From an uncultured Eubacteriaceae bacterium (lineage in GTDB: Bacteria > Bacillota > Clostridia > Lachnospirales > CAG-274), in assembly GCA_947086655.1 (NCBI GenBank), contig CAMTZM010000003.1:1-64000 (forward strand): a DNA stretch of 64,000 nucleotides. Reading direction: 5' to 3'. Positions 8,764 to 16,857 of the stretch are shown here, piece after piece (within the stretch, counting starts at the first letter, position 1; the number at the start of each line of letters is the position of its first letter). The notes under the pieces were generated by a model. The model was not told where the DNA came from. It did no database searches and saw only the letters and a list, made by a program, of their open reading frames with translations. The position numbers and the translations under genes were made by a program.

Positions 8764-9447
8764 TTATTTTGTAATTGTCTCAAAGTTATTTAAAAATTCT
8801 CCTGTAAGAGGCATGCCATAGTATACATTATTTAAGTCCTCGGCTGTTTCAAGGCTTTTAATATAAGCCATAATGTGATTACAGTATGTAGTTTGAGATA
8901 TAATATACTCGGCTGCTTTGTTGGCTATTAAATTAAAATCGCTTATAGAAAAAAGAGTACACATTTCACCGTCAGCATGATAAGGAACTTTAGTTTCATT
9001 GTTTAAGTTGCCTATACTTATTTGAGAGGCAAGTCCATTTATATTTATTTGGTCTTCTAAAGTCAATGAAAAATGTTTTTTCTCACCATTTTCCAAATCT
9101 ACATCAATTCCGTTATAAATATGGTTTTTACATTCTTGTTTAATTTCGCTGATTTTTTTATCAATTAATTCATTAATTGTTGGTTCTAAAAGTTTCCTTG
9201 CCTCCTCATAGTCTGAAACAGCGAGTCCGTTATATTTTAAAATATTATCTGTATCAAGTTTATGGCATTCGTAATCCAAACTTTTTCTTTCAAGTTCCGA
9301 TATAAGTCCATTTAATTCCATATCGTCATATACATATTGTATAATATCTGAATTAGTTATCACCTTATTTGAAGTTGTCAAGTTTTTATATTTAACGACA
9401 TATTTGTTTATAATAATTATACCATTTTCAACATAATAATTTATCAT
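8764..9447 (-). CDS. DUF4376-type tail-fibre-associated protein
   Basis: A 227-residue protein. The C-terminal 110 residues match the DUF4376 pattern: a coiled-coil lead KISEIKQECKNHI, then IDVDLENGEKKHFSLTLEDQ, VPYHADGEMCTLF and a terminal helix. This domain is usually encoded next to phage tail fibres and is thought to aid fibre assembly or attachment. The N-terminal half (residues 1-90) is not recognisable. It is the last gene of the late operon, 17 bp after the fibre gene, with AAAAGGAGAAAAG before the ATG. Confidence 0.75.
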   Translation of the reverse strand: MINYYVENGIIIINKYVVKYKNLTTSNKVITNSDIIQYVYDDMELNGLISELERKSLDYECHKLDTDNILKYNGLAVSDYEEARKLLEPTINELIDKKISEIKQECKNHIYNGIDVDLENGEKKHFSLTLEDQININGLASQISIGNLNNETKVPYHADGEMCTLFSISDFNLIANKAAEYIISQTTYCNHIMAYIKSLETAEDLNNVYYGMPLTGEFLNNFETITK

Positions 9448-9464
9448 TTTTACTTTTCTCCTTT

Positions 9465-11591
9465 TTATAAAGATATTTCTGTTATTGTACTTTCGCTTAC
9501 AACATTTGCAGTTTCAACATTATCGTATGCATCCCAGCCTCTCCCAATAAATATTAGGTTTATTTCGCAGGATGTATCGGAACTTTGTGTAAAATAAACG
9601 TCTATATACTGGTCTGGTGTTCCGTATTTTGTAACTAATCTTATTTTAGTTATGCAGTCGTTAAAAGAGGAGTGGGTAATTTTTGTTATTTTATTATTTC
9701 CGGAGCTTGAACTGTATTGCTGTGCTGCTGAAAATACGGTAGTGCTGTTTTTGCCGAAAACTCCTCCGTGCATAATAAAAATACCTCCGCAGGCGTCTCC
9801 TTTGCTATGTATGATTCTATACCAATTACCGGCTGTTGGAGTAAGTGACAGTATTTTATTAAATCCCAATTCGGAACAGCCTAAGTACAGTTTTTTCCAG
9901 TCGTTATCAATACGTCTTTTAAATATATATTCTGTATCTCCATCTGGTATAAACATTTGAAAAGGAGTTCCTACGGTATTATTTACATATAAAGCGCCGT
10001 GATGTGATGCTGGATTATTTGTTCCGACTGTTGTTTTTATATTATATATACCTGTATTAGTAAGATTATTCCAATTAACATTTGATGTAATATTAGATGT
10101 ACTTACAAAATCGCTTGCGTGTTTATTGTCTACTGTATCGGCGTTTCCTCCGTTTGCCGGGAAACTTTCTGGTAAATTTGTTATTTGGCTTATAGTATGT
10201 GTATGTTCTTTATTGGCTTTGCCGTCAGCTAAATCGTATGCTTTTTTTAAAGAGTTAGCAGTTGCCGCCATAGTTTTGCTTGTGCTTGAGGTACTGTCTG
10301 TAAGCTGTACAATACCTTTATATTCTGTTGATGCTTGAATAAGCTGAGGGTTTAATATTTTAAGATATGTACCATCCCATACAACTGTATAAATTCCGTT
10401 ATTTCTAACCCAAAGGTTACTAATTGGAATAGTTGTAAAACCTGAACTTGATATTGATGGAAAATAAATATTTTTAGCTCCTAAATTATTTATATTAAGG
10501 GTACTTTCATTTGTGTCTCCATATGTATGCGCTTTAATATTAAGAGGTATATTTTTTACATCATTCCAGCTTTGAACTCCTTCTATGCTGACTGTTCTTA
10601 TTGTTGTAGAAGCTGATGTTTCAGAAAATACGGTTGTAGAGAGTTTACTTTTTAATGCTGTTTTGTTTATATTTTCCACATTTTCGGCAGCTGCAAAATA
10701 TTCAGGAGGCTTACCGTCTAAAGTGTTTGCATTTCCATAATCAGATATATTATTCCATTCGCTCCATTTTCCATTTTTAGCTGCTCTTATATACATTTTA
10801 GCTTGTGAGAAAGGCATTGCTATTTGAGTGCCTGAGCCGTTATTATATGGGAAAAACATAATATGCCAATAATTTGAGTCAGATTTATTTGTTTCAGGTA
10901 CAACATTTTCTGAATTAGTAAATGTAATATAAGCTTTTTCAAAACCGGCGTTATTTAAGTCTTCATCTGTAAAATAAACTCCTGATGTAACAAAACTGTT
11001 GTAGTTTTTTCCGTTAAGTTTGTTAGAATCCCAAGCATACTCTGAATAACTTACAGTTACTTTTCCTTCATTTCCTATTTTCAAATCGTCTAAATCTGTT
11101 ATATCGCTTTTCAGATGATTATGTCTGCTTTTACATAGAGAATCTGAATTGTGTACAGTCCATTGCGGATTTGGGGCATAATCCTCATCGCTTTCAAATT
11201 CGGTTTTAACATTAAGTGTGCTGTTTACAAATATTATATCGTTTTCATCGGCGTATAGTGTTATATACTCATAAATAGTATTTTTTTCAATTTTATAGGA
11301 ATTACTAAGTAAATGAAGACCTGTTTTATCATCATCTGGAATTTTAAAAGCGCATGGATATTCACATTCAAAAGCCTCTTTTAAATTATTAAATATTTTA
11401 TATTCCAAAAAATCATTTGCGTGTTTTCCATCTAATGTATCAGCATTTCCGCCGTCTTTATTTTTAGCTATTGTATCAATTTCCTTCATATTTTGGTCTA
11501 TAATATCAAAATTACTGTTAAATACGTCAACATTATAAAAATCTTCTTGTGAATCTTTTCTAAGTCCATAATTTTGGGTGAGTTCAGCCAT
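9465..11591 (-). CDS. Tail fibre protein with pyocin-knob-like modules
   Basis: A 708-residue fibre. The N-terminus (NYGLRKDSQEDFYNVDVFNSNFDIID) is the usual baseplate-attachment start of Firmicutes fibres. The motif GNADTLDGKHA(N/S)DF recurs near residues 48, 290 and 480. Two knob-like modules with TSGVYFT..W and NTGIYNI..DWKKLYL lie near residues 205-285 and 510-570. The C-terminal 120 residues form a distinct receptor-binding-type tip. It should determine which cells the particle binds. It begins right after the xkdU-like gene. No chaperone-type self-cleaving tail is obvious. Confidence 0.85.
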   Translation of the reverse strand: MAELTQNYGLRKDSQEDFYNVDVFNSNFDIIDQNMKEIDTIAKNKDGGNADTLDGKHANDFLEYKIFNNLKEAFECEYPCAFKIPDDDKTGLHLLSNSYKIEKNTIYEYITLYADENDIIFVNSTLNVKTEFESDEDYAPNPQWTVHNSDSLCKSRHNHLKSDITDLDDLKIGNEGKVTVSYSEYAWDSNKLNGKNYNSFVTSGVYFTDEDLNNAGFEKAYITFTNSENVVPETNKSDSNYWHIMFFPYNNGSGTQIAMPFSQAKMYIRAAKNGKWSEWNNISDYGNANTLDGKPPEYFAAAENVENINKTALKSKLSTTVFSETSASTTIRTVSIEGVQSWNDVKNIPLNIKAHTYGDTNESTLNINNLGAKNIYFPSISSSGFTTIPISNLWVRNNGIYTVVWDGTYLKILNPQLIQASTEYKGIVQLTDSTSSTSKTMAATANSLKKAYDLADGKANKEHTHTISQITNLPESFPANGGNADTVDNKHASDFVSTSNITSNVNWNNLTNTGIYNIKTTVGTNNPASHHGALYVNNTVGTPFQMFIPDGDTEYIFKRRIDNDWKKLYLGCSELGFNKILSLTPTAGNWYRIIHSKGDACGGIFIMHGGVFGKNSTTVFSAAQQYSSSSGNNKITKITHSSFNDCITKIRLVTKYGTPDQYIDVYFTQSSDTSCEINLIFIGRGWDAYDNVETANVVSESTITEISL

Positions 11592-12128
11592 TTAAAAACC
11601 CCTTTCAATCAAATCATTTTGAATACTTAAATGAGAAAAATTTTTTAATTTTGAATGTTTCAAAGGTTTAAAAAACTCATGTATATTTTTAAAAACAATA
11701 TTTATAACCATATTAGCTGGAATCATTTTATCAAGTATTTCCTTAACTTCACTTAAAGCCGTATTATCCATATTTAAAAGTCTTACATAAATCATATAAT
11801 CGTTATGTTTTACAAATAAGAAAAAGTTATCTTTTCCGCACACTATACAAAGCTGTTTTGAAAGGTTAATTATAGTATAAGGCAATTTATCGGTTATTCT
11901 TATATAGAGAGCAATTCTTCTTTGTTCAATATTTTTTTTGCCTTTTTTTAGTCCCATTATTTTTTCATATCTTTGTACGCTTTCTTCTCCGGCATAAAGT
12001 ACATATTGGTCTAAAAAAGCTTGATTAATTTGAGTTTTAAGTTTATCAATAAAAAAATCTTCAGCATCAAAAAGTTTTTTAAATTCCTCAATATTTTGTA
12101 AAAATTCCGGAAGGTATTCTATAAGCAA
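11592..12128 (-). CDS. Baseplate protein, XkdU/YmfQ-like (DUF2313)
   Basis: A 178-residue protein with the DUF2313 layout: an N-terminal helix LLIEYLPEFLQNIEEFKKLF, a central R-rich turn YEKIMGLK..EQRRIALYIR near residue 65, and an (I/V)VCGKDNFFLFVKHNDYMIYVRL strand segment. This family forms part of the contractile-tail baseplate wedge next to baseplate J. It starts one base after the J gene ends and is followed immediately by the fibre. Length is normal for the family. Confidence 0.8.
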   Translation of the reverse strand: MLIEYLPEFLQNIEEFKKLFDAEDFFIDKLKTQINQAFLDQYVLYAGEESVQRYEKIMGLKKGKKNIEQRRIALYIRITDKLPYTIINLSKQLCIVCGKDNFFLFVKHNDYMIYVRLLNMDNTALSEVKEILDKMIPANMVINIVFKNIHEFFKPLKHSKLKNFSHLSIQNDLIERGF

Positions 12129-12129
12129 A

Positions 12130-13215
12130 TTAATTCACCTCAACTTTGTAGTTATTTATAATTAATTCTTTCATCACTGGAATATAGTCAATATCAAGTA
12201 TTAAATTATCAAATGAGTCAGAATTATTAATTATAATAGAGGATATAGCTTTAATGCCGTTAATATTAAATATATTTGTTCCTATACGCATAGCTATAAT
12301 TTCTGTATTTTCAGAATCAGCCCATTTAGCAGCTAATTCTTTCATATAATCATTTATTTCATTAATAACATATTCTGAAATATCTTCTAATTCATAACCA
12401 TTTTCGTATGTAAGTTCAATATTTACATTAATGTCATATTCTCTTACTCCAACAACTGTTACCTTATGTCCGATAGGAGCGAATCCGTCTCCGTTTCCTG
12501 TTGTTTTTTCAGGGTCAGTTATTTCTTTCACTTCTTTTATAAATTCTTCAGAAGGTGTTGTATAACCACTTGATATAATAATAATTTTAACAGTGCCGCC
12601 GCCGTTAAAAACCGGTATAATTTTACAGCCGCCCACTCCATTTATAGAGTTAATTTTTTCAATGTAATCTTTTTTATTACCTCCAAAAGCAAGGGAGTTA
12701 AAGCTGTCAAAATATCTTTGTCTAAAGTTTTCGGTAGTTTCCTCGTCTTCACCGGTTATTATAACATCTGTTATAACAGCGTATGTAAGCCCCTCTATAT
12801 TATCAAGCGGAAGTAAATTTCCAAACGCTCTATGTCCGGCTGTTCCTTTTGTTTCGCATACAAGTTTATAGCAGCCGTTTTCTATTTTTTCGTCTGCAGA
12901 AAATATAAGGTTATTAATTGAAAACCTTGAGCCAATAGGAATATTTATATTAAAAACACCTTTCATAACGGCATAAGAGGATTGTTTTGGGCTGAGACCT
13001 CTTTCAGCGGCTCGTTTAATAAGGTATTCTCTTCCGGCGGTATCGGCAAAAGTTTGATTAAGGAGGTTATCAAGTGAAATATACATTTGCGCAAGTTCTG
13101 CACAAGCGGGAGCAAGAGCGTCATAAATGACGCTTCCCTGTCTTTTGTCAACATTTGAAGGAACTAATGACAATGCTTTTTTAATTATTGATTCAAATGT
13201 TTGTTCTTCATACAT
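12130..13215 (-). CDS. xkdT: Baseplate J-like protein, XkdT
   Basis: A 361-residue baseplate J/gp47-type protein. The start MYEEQTFESI at 13215 is chosen because its ATG overlaps the preceding stop (TAATG) and GGGAGG lies about 10 nt upstream. Hallmarks are VDKRQGSVIYDALAPACAELAQMY near residue 20, AAERGLSP near 70, FNINIPIGSRFSI near 90, GTAGHRAFGNLLPLDNIEGL near 130 and ETTENFRQRYFDS near 165. It forms the wedge that triggers sheath contraction. It lies between the xkdS-like and xkdU-like genes, as in PBSX. Confidence 0.9.
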   Translation of the reverse strand: MYEEQTFESIIKKALSLVPSNVDKRQGSVIYDALAPACAELAQMYISLDNLLNQTFADTAGREYLIKRAAERGLSPKQSSYAVMKGVFNINIPIGSRFSINNLIFSADEKIENGCYKLVCETKGTAGHRAFGNLLPLDNIEGLTYAVITDVIITGEDEETTENFRQRYFDSFNSLAFGGNKKDYIEKINSINGVGGCKIIPVFNGGGTVKIIIISSGYTTPSEEFIKEVKEITDPEKTTGNGDGFAPIGHKVTVVGVREYDINVNIELTYENGYELEDISEYVINEINDYMKELAAKWADSENTEIIAMRIGTNIFNINGIKAISSIIINNSDSFDNLILDIDYIPVMKELIINNYKVEVN

Positions 13216-13625
13216 TAAATATTTACCTCCCATTCAAATTCTTCTGTACCAAAAATGGAGCGCACGTTAAATTTAACTTCAAGTGCGTTTTTATCTATAT
13301 ATGAGTCTGAAAAAACGAAATTATAAACATCTTTTATTCTGTCGTCAACGCTTAGAGCGTCTTTTATTCTGTTTGGAATTTCAGCTTTTACAAGTTCACG
13401 GCTTTTTCCTATAAGGTCGTTAAGTTCTACGCCGTAATTAAAATCATATATTTCATAAGCGTATCTGTCAGTCATAAGAGTTTTATATACAGTTTGTTTT
13501 ATACTTTCAATTCCATTAATATAATCTTCTATTTTATCTTTTTCATTTTTAATTTTATAAGTAAATGAAGGTCTTGTTTCAATTTCAAGTTCAGAGTTAA
13601 ATTTATTGCTTTTAATAGGAATCAT
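13215..13625 (-). CDS. xkdS: Tail lysozyme-fold/wedge protein, XkdS (DUF2634)
   Basis: A 136-residue DUF2634 protein. Seen are FTYKI near residue 20, VYKTLMTDRYAYEIYDFNYGVEL near 45, LIGKSRELVKAEIPNRIKDAL near 70 and a C-terminal beta segment. It corresponds to the gp25-type baseplate wedge component. Its stop overlaps the start of the baseplate J gene. In PBSX an xkdR (DUF2577) gene lies between xkdQ and xkdS; here only a 42-bp gap separates them, so xkdR is absent. Confidence 0.8.
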   Translation of the reverse strand: MIPIKSNKFNSELEIETRPSFTYKIKNEKDKIEDYINGIESIKQTVYKTLMTDRYAYEIYDFNYGVELNDLIGKSRELVKAEIPNRIKDALSVDDRIKDVYNFVFSDSYIDKNALEVKFNVRSIFGTEEFEWEVNI

Positions 13626-13667
13626 TTAATACACCCCTTTGTTGTTTTAAAAAATTTGTTTTATGTT

Positions 13668-14678
13668 TTAGTAATATTTAAAAGTTCCATTATACACCTC
13701 GCTAAATGTAAGTTCTAAAATATGTTCGTTATCAGAAAAGCGATGTATGCAGTTTTCAGTAAGAAGCATGCTGTCTACGCTAAGTTCGGCAAGATTATTT
13801 ATTTTTATATATACAGTACTTCCGCCTCGTATATCAATTTCTCCGTTATCTGTACCCATACATATAATGTTAAGTTTTTTTCTTTCACGGCATTTTTGAG
13901 ACAATATTTCTTCAGCAAGCAATTTTGCTTGTTTAGAGTTATAATCGGAATTAATTCTTTTAAAATATTGCAAAACACCCCATTTTTTTTGTGCCTGTGA
14001 ATTTTCGGCAACAGTAATACTGTCAATTTTAGTTTTTTTATTTTTTCTCCAAAGTTTTACTTTGTTATATGTATCGCTGTCAATTTCCGTTTTATAGTTA
14101 TAATCTATCATTGATGTAGTGTCGGCTAACAAAAGCGGCATAACAAGGTTTTTAACATCTCTTACGCATAGTTTTCCGGCGTCGTCATATACAGTATAAT
14201 TTTTTGCGTTATTTTGTTTTGTAATATCAAGGCAGCTTAAAATAATTTGAATTAATGATTTTCCCTGAAAGTTTTGTTTATTAATAATAAATGCTGTATC
14301 GTCTATAATTCCGGTTTCTATTTTATAATCGGTACAGATTTTTTTTATAACATCAGATGCTTTTTTATAGTATACATAATAGTTATCTTTATTTTTAAGA
14401 TACCTTAATTGGTCATAGCACATAACGGAAATAATTTGGTTTTTATCTCTTTCTTTTGAAAAAACATAACCATGAAAAATAAATTTGTCATTATATTTAA
14501 GCCATACAGAGTCTCCCTCAAAAAAAGAAAATTCTTTAATTGAATTAAAAGGTTTTGCCACATTAAATTTTAATACAGATGCTTCGTTAATTGTTCTTTG
14601 AAGTATAACTTCACCTATACAAACATCACTGACGTCAAAAATATTTTCATTGTATTCAATATAAATTTTAATTTCCAT
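13668..14678 (-). CDS. xkdQ: Tail hub protein, XkdQ-like
   Basis: A 336-residue phage late-control-D/hub family protein. Family features are the N-terminal ANEASVLKFNV-like strand (INEASVLKFNVAKPF, residue 30), FHGYVFSKERDK near 70, VMCYDQLRYLKNKDNYVY near 85 and a second beta domain with ADTTSMIDYNYKTEIDSDTYNKVKLW near 185. It forms the central trimeric hub under the tube, above the spike. Length is close to PBSX XkdQ (about 330). It is preceded by a 217-bp gap that contains the inverted-repeat element. Confidence 0.85.
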   Translation of the reverse strand: MEIKIYIEYNENIFDVSDVCIGEVILQRTINEASVLKFNVAKPFNSIKEFSFFEGDSVWLKYNDKFIFHGYVFSKERDKNQIISVMCYDQLRYLKNKDNYYVYYKKASDVIKKICTDYKIETGIIDDTAFIINKQNFQGKSLIQIILSCLDITKQNNAKNYTVYDDAGKLCVRDVKNLVMPLLLADTTSMIDYNYKTEIDSDTYNKVKLWRKNKKTKIDSITVAENSQAQKKWGVLQYFKRINSDYNSKQAKLLAEEILSQKCRERKKLNIICMGTDNGEIDIRGGSTVYIKINNLAELSVDSMLLTENCIHRFSDNEHILELTFSEVYNGTFKYY

Positions 14679-14762
14679 AAAAGTCTCCTTAATAGTTAAT
14701 ACTAAACACCATTCAAATTTTTATTTATATATTAAATAGTGTTTAGTATAAGATTATGGATT

Positions 14763-14841
14763 TATAGTCAAAACACTTGAAAAATGAACAAGTTTGGAGA
14801 CTGAAAATCATTTTTGTTTATTTTCAAATGATTTGACTATA
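14763..14841. repeat. Small inverted-repeat element, copy 2, inside the tail operon
   Basis: The 21-base arms at 14763-14783 and 14821-14841 are inverted copies with two mismatches; the right arm ends ATTTGACTATA. They share ends with the element at 6183-6232. The element sits between the xkdP-like and xkdQ-like genes. An outer pair TACTAAACAC/GTGTTTAGTA (about 14699-14749) lies just beside it. Confidence 0.6.
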
Positions 14842-14895
14842 TAAGTAAATTAATTTTTAGGAAATACCATGTTTATAATTTTTAATAATGTTTTT

Positions 14896-15555
14896 TTAAG
14901 GCAGTAAAAGAGTTGTTCCGACACTAATAACATCGGGGTTATCAATACCGTTAAGTTTAGCGATTTCATTATATTTTGAGCCGTCATTAAGTTCTTTTCT
15001 TGCTATTTTCCATAAAGAATCGCCTTTTCTAACAACATAAGTTTTTTTGTTTTCCTTTGAGGTTCTTATTTTTTCGGAAAATGCTTTATCATTTGATACA
15101 TCTACTTTTTTTATTTCGGGACACCTATATTCCATAAGTGTTAAATCAATCCAAAATTCACCTTCTTCTCCGGCATATTCAGTAATAGAATAATCTTCAA
15201 CAGATACAAGAGTATTTGTTTTAAATATTTCCGAATTATCCGAAGCGTTTCTAAGTATTATAAATCTTACAGGTGTTTTGCCTTCTTTAAATAGTCTTAG
15301 TCTGTTAAGGTAATAAAGCGGTTCAAAAATAATCCCTAATGTATTAAAAGCAGGGGAGTCTTTTTTTGGAAGAATTGCTTTAAATTTATAAAGTCTAAGA
15401 GGTGCGCTTTTCAAAATAGATGTATCTCCGGAGCTTATAAGGTTAATTACCTTAGAATTACCTTTATAGCTTGTTTCAAGACTTTCAGGAGCTACCGGAA
15501 GATTAATTCGGCTTGTTTCGTCTTTATCATAACAAAGAGTAAAATAATACATCAT
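14896..15555 (-). CDS. xkdP: LysM-domain tail protein, XkdP-like
   Basis: A 219-residue protein with an N-terminal tail domain (residues 1-150) containing INLPVAPESLETSYKGNSKVINLISSGDTSIL, and a C-terminal LysM (residues 170-219, TYVVRKGDSLWKIARKEL..LLLP). LysM binds peptidoglycan or closes the tube end; in PBSX-type tails XkdP sits with the hub. Its ATG overlaps the stop of the tape-measure gene (TAATG). Length is near the PBSX homologue (about 235 residues). Confidence 0.85.
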   Translation of the reverse strand: MMYYFTLCYDKDETSRINLPVAPESLETSYKGNSKVINLISSGDTSILKSAPLRLYKFKAILPKKDSPAFNTLGIIFEPLYYLNRLRLFKEGKTPVRFIILRNASDNSEIFKTNTLVSVEDYSITEYAGEEGEFWIDLTLMEYRCPEIKKVDVSNDKAFSEKIRTSKENKKTYVVRKGDSLWKIARKELNDGSKYNEIAKLNGIDNPDVISVGTTLLLP

Positions 15556-16307
15556 TAATGAATCCCCTCCGCTGCTGCGTGTACAGCCTCATTAAGCATT
15601 TTTGATACATCGTTTATAACTTTTCTAACATCAGCCGTTTCATGAACATCTCCGAATGACAAGTTAATTTTAGGAGTAACGGTAGTATTTGAAACTTTAT
15701 TTACAACGCCGCCTTCTGATATACTTTCAAAATTAATTTGATTATTTTTCATTAAAAAGCTGTTTTGTTTTTCGAGTTCATTTATATACTCAAATTGATT
15801 TTTTACTTCTTCAGGCGTTATAAAGTCCTTATCATTTATAATATTAAATTGGTTTAAATTATTAATATCATTTAAGTTATCAATATCTTTTGTATTATTA
15901 AGATTATAATTATCAAAGCTATAATCTTTTTCGATTTCTTCATTTTTCATAATGTCAGTATCTTTATTGTTTAGAATTTCAGGATTTACTGTAATGTCTT
16001 TTACAACATCCTCAATACATTTTATAACGCCGTTATTAACACTGTTTTCATAATTAAACTCATAATTATTATCATAATCATATTTATAATTATCTAAATT
16101 ATTTGGAGAAACAGAAAAAGTTTCTTCTGTTTCCCCGTTATTTTTATTTTGATTATATACATAATTTTCCTGTTGTAATATGTCATTTACAGGATTAAGT
16201 TCAATAAGGCTGTTAAAATCAAGATAAATTTGATTATATTCATACAATACATCGGCGTATAAATTAACATCGGCGCTGCTTCGTAAAAAATCATAATCAT
16301 CTTCCAT
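15555..16307 (-). CDS. Miniature tape-measure-like protein
   Basis: A 250-residue protein in the tape-measure position, between the tail chaperone and XkdP. The last 50 residues contain VTPKINLSFGDVHETADVRK and an amphipathic helix VINDVSKMLNEAVHAAAEGIH. This matches the C-terminus of many Firmicutes tape measures as I recall them. The first 190 residues are low-complexity and rich in Asn, Asp, Tyr and Glu, with no long hydrophobic helices. Usual tape measures of contractile Xkd systems exceed 800-1300 residues. The gene is intact, with AAAAGGAGGG 10 nt before ATG. It is either a genuinely short ruler or a degenerate one. Confidence 0.6.
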   Translation of the reverse strand: MEDDYDFLRSSADVNLYADVLYEYNQIYLDFNSLIELNPVNDILQQENYVYNQNKNNGETEETFSVSPNNLDNYKYDYDNNYEFNYENSVNNGVIKCIEDVVKDITVNPEILNNKDTDIMKNEEIEKDYSFDNYNLNNTKDIDNLNDINNLNQFNIINDKDFITPEEVKNQFEYINELEKQNSFLMKNNQINFESISEGGVVNKVSNTTVTPKINLSFGDVHETADVRKVINDVSKMLNEAVHAAAEGIH

Positions 16308-16844
16308 TTTTAGCAGCCCTCCTTTTCTGTTTTACATATTCATCAATAAAAGCTATTACGACTGCCTTTTGCAAAATATCCATATTAATAAAATCTCGTG
16401 GAAGAATATTAAATTTAATGAGGGCGAAGTAAGCGTAGCTTGTTTCTCCATCGCCCCCATCAATTAGTTTTTTACTTCTTCGACCAATTCTTCGATATTC
16501 TTTTTAAAGCCGGAAAGTTCTATTATGCTTCTTGCAAGTGTAGAGGCTTCACCGGCAAGCAATACGTTATCAAGGTACTGTTCGGGTGTTTTTAATCCAA
16601 GAGAATTTATACTTTTAGCGTCTTTAAAATTAGGTTCTAAAGTATTTTCAATAATAATACATCTGTTAAAAGCGGCTGAATTTCCCCCGCATTTTTTTCT
16701 TATTTCCTCGAACACACTTTGTCTCATAGCTTTTATTTTAAATTTCAAAGAATTTCCGTTTTCGTCTTTGAATCTTTCAGATACATTAACAAAAGCCGTT
16801 ACATTATCGGCTTTTCTGCCGTTAAGGAACTCTTGCAAGTTCAT
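16297..16844 (-). CDS. Tail assembly chaperone, -1 frameshift product (GT-like)
   Basis: Predicted 182-residue product made by -1 frameshifting at the end of the gene at 16464-16844. The heptamer A_AAA_AAC (16473-16467) is in the correct phase and directly precedes the TAA stop. After the shift, 56 more codons are open (LIDGGDGETSYAYFALIKF..LPRDFINMD..KAVVIAFIDEYVK), ending at TGA 16299-16297, inside the start of the next gene. The extension looks like the T domains of tail chaperones, with LPRDF and a final amphipathic helix. Frameshifted G-GT pairs are standard at this position in long-tailed phages. Not experimentally shown here. Confidence 0.8.
16420..16475 (-). promoter_or_regulatory. 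Programmed -1 ribosomal frameshift signal
   Basis: Slippery heptamer AAAAAAC at 16473-16467, 8-nt spacer, then an 8-bp stem: GGGGGCGA (16458-16451) with TCGCCCTC (16427-16420), seven Watson-Crick pairs and one G-U. A small AAGC/GCTT hairpin sits in the loop. Spacing and stem strength are what -1 frameshift sites need. In this AT-rich genome such a GC-rich stem stands out. Confidence 0.8.
16464..16844 (-). CDS. xkdN: Tail assembly chaperone, short (G-like) form, XkdN
   Basis: A 126-residue XkdN-type protein. It carries MNLQEFLNGRKADNVTAFVNVSERFKD at the N-terminus and a helical core with KAMRQSVFEEIRKKCGG and the LLAGEASTLARSIIELSGF segment. It keeps the tape measure soluble and guides tail-tube polymerisation, and is not part of the final particle. 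It lies between the tube gene and the tape measure. Its last codons form the slippery sequence for the longer frameshift product. Confidence 0.85.
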   Translation of the reverse strand: MNLQEFLNGRKADNVTAFVNVSERFKDENGNSLKFKIKAMRQSVFEEIRKKCGGNSAAFNRCIIIENTLEPNFKDAKSINSLGLKTPEQYLDNVLLAGEASTLARSIIELSGFKKNIEELVEEVKN

Positions 16845-16857
16845 TTAAATCACTTCC

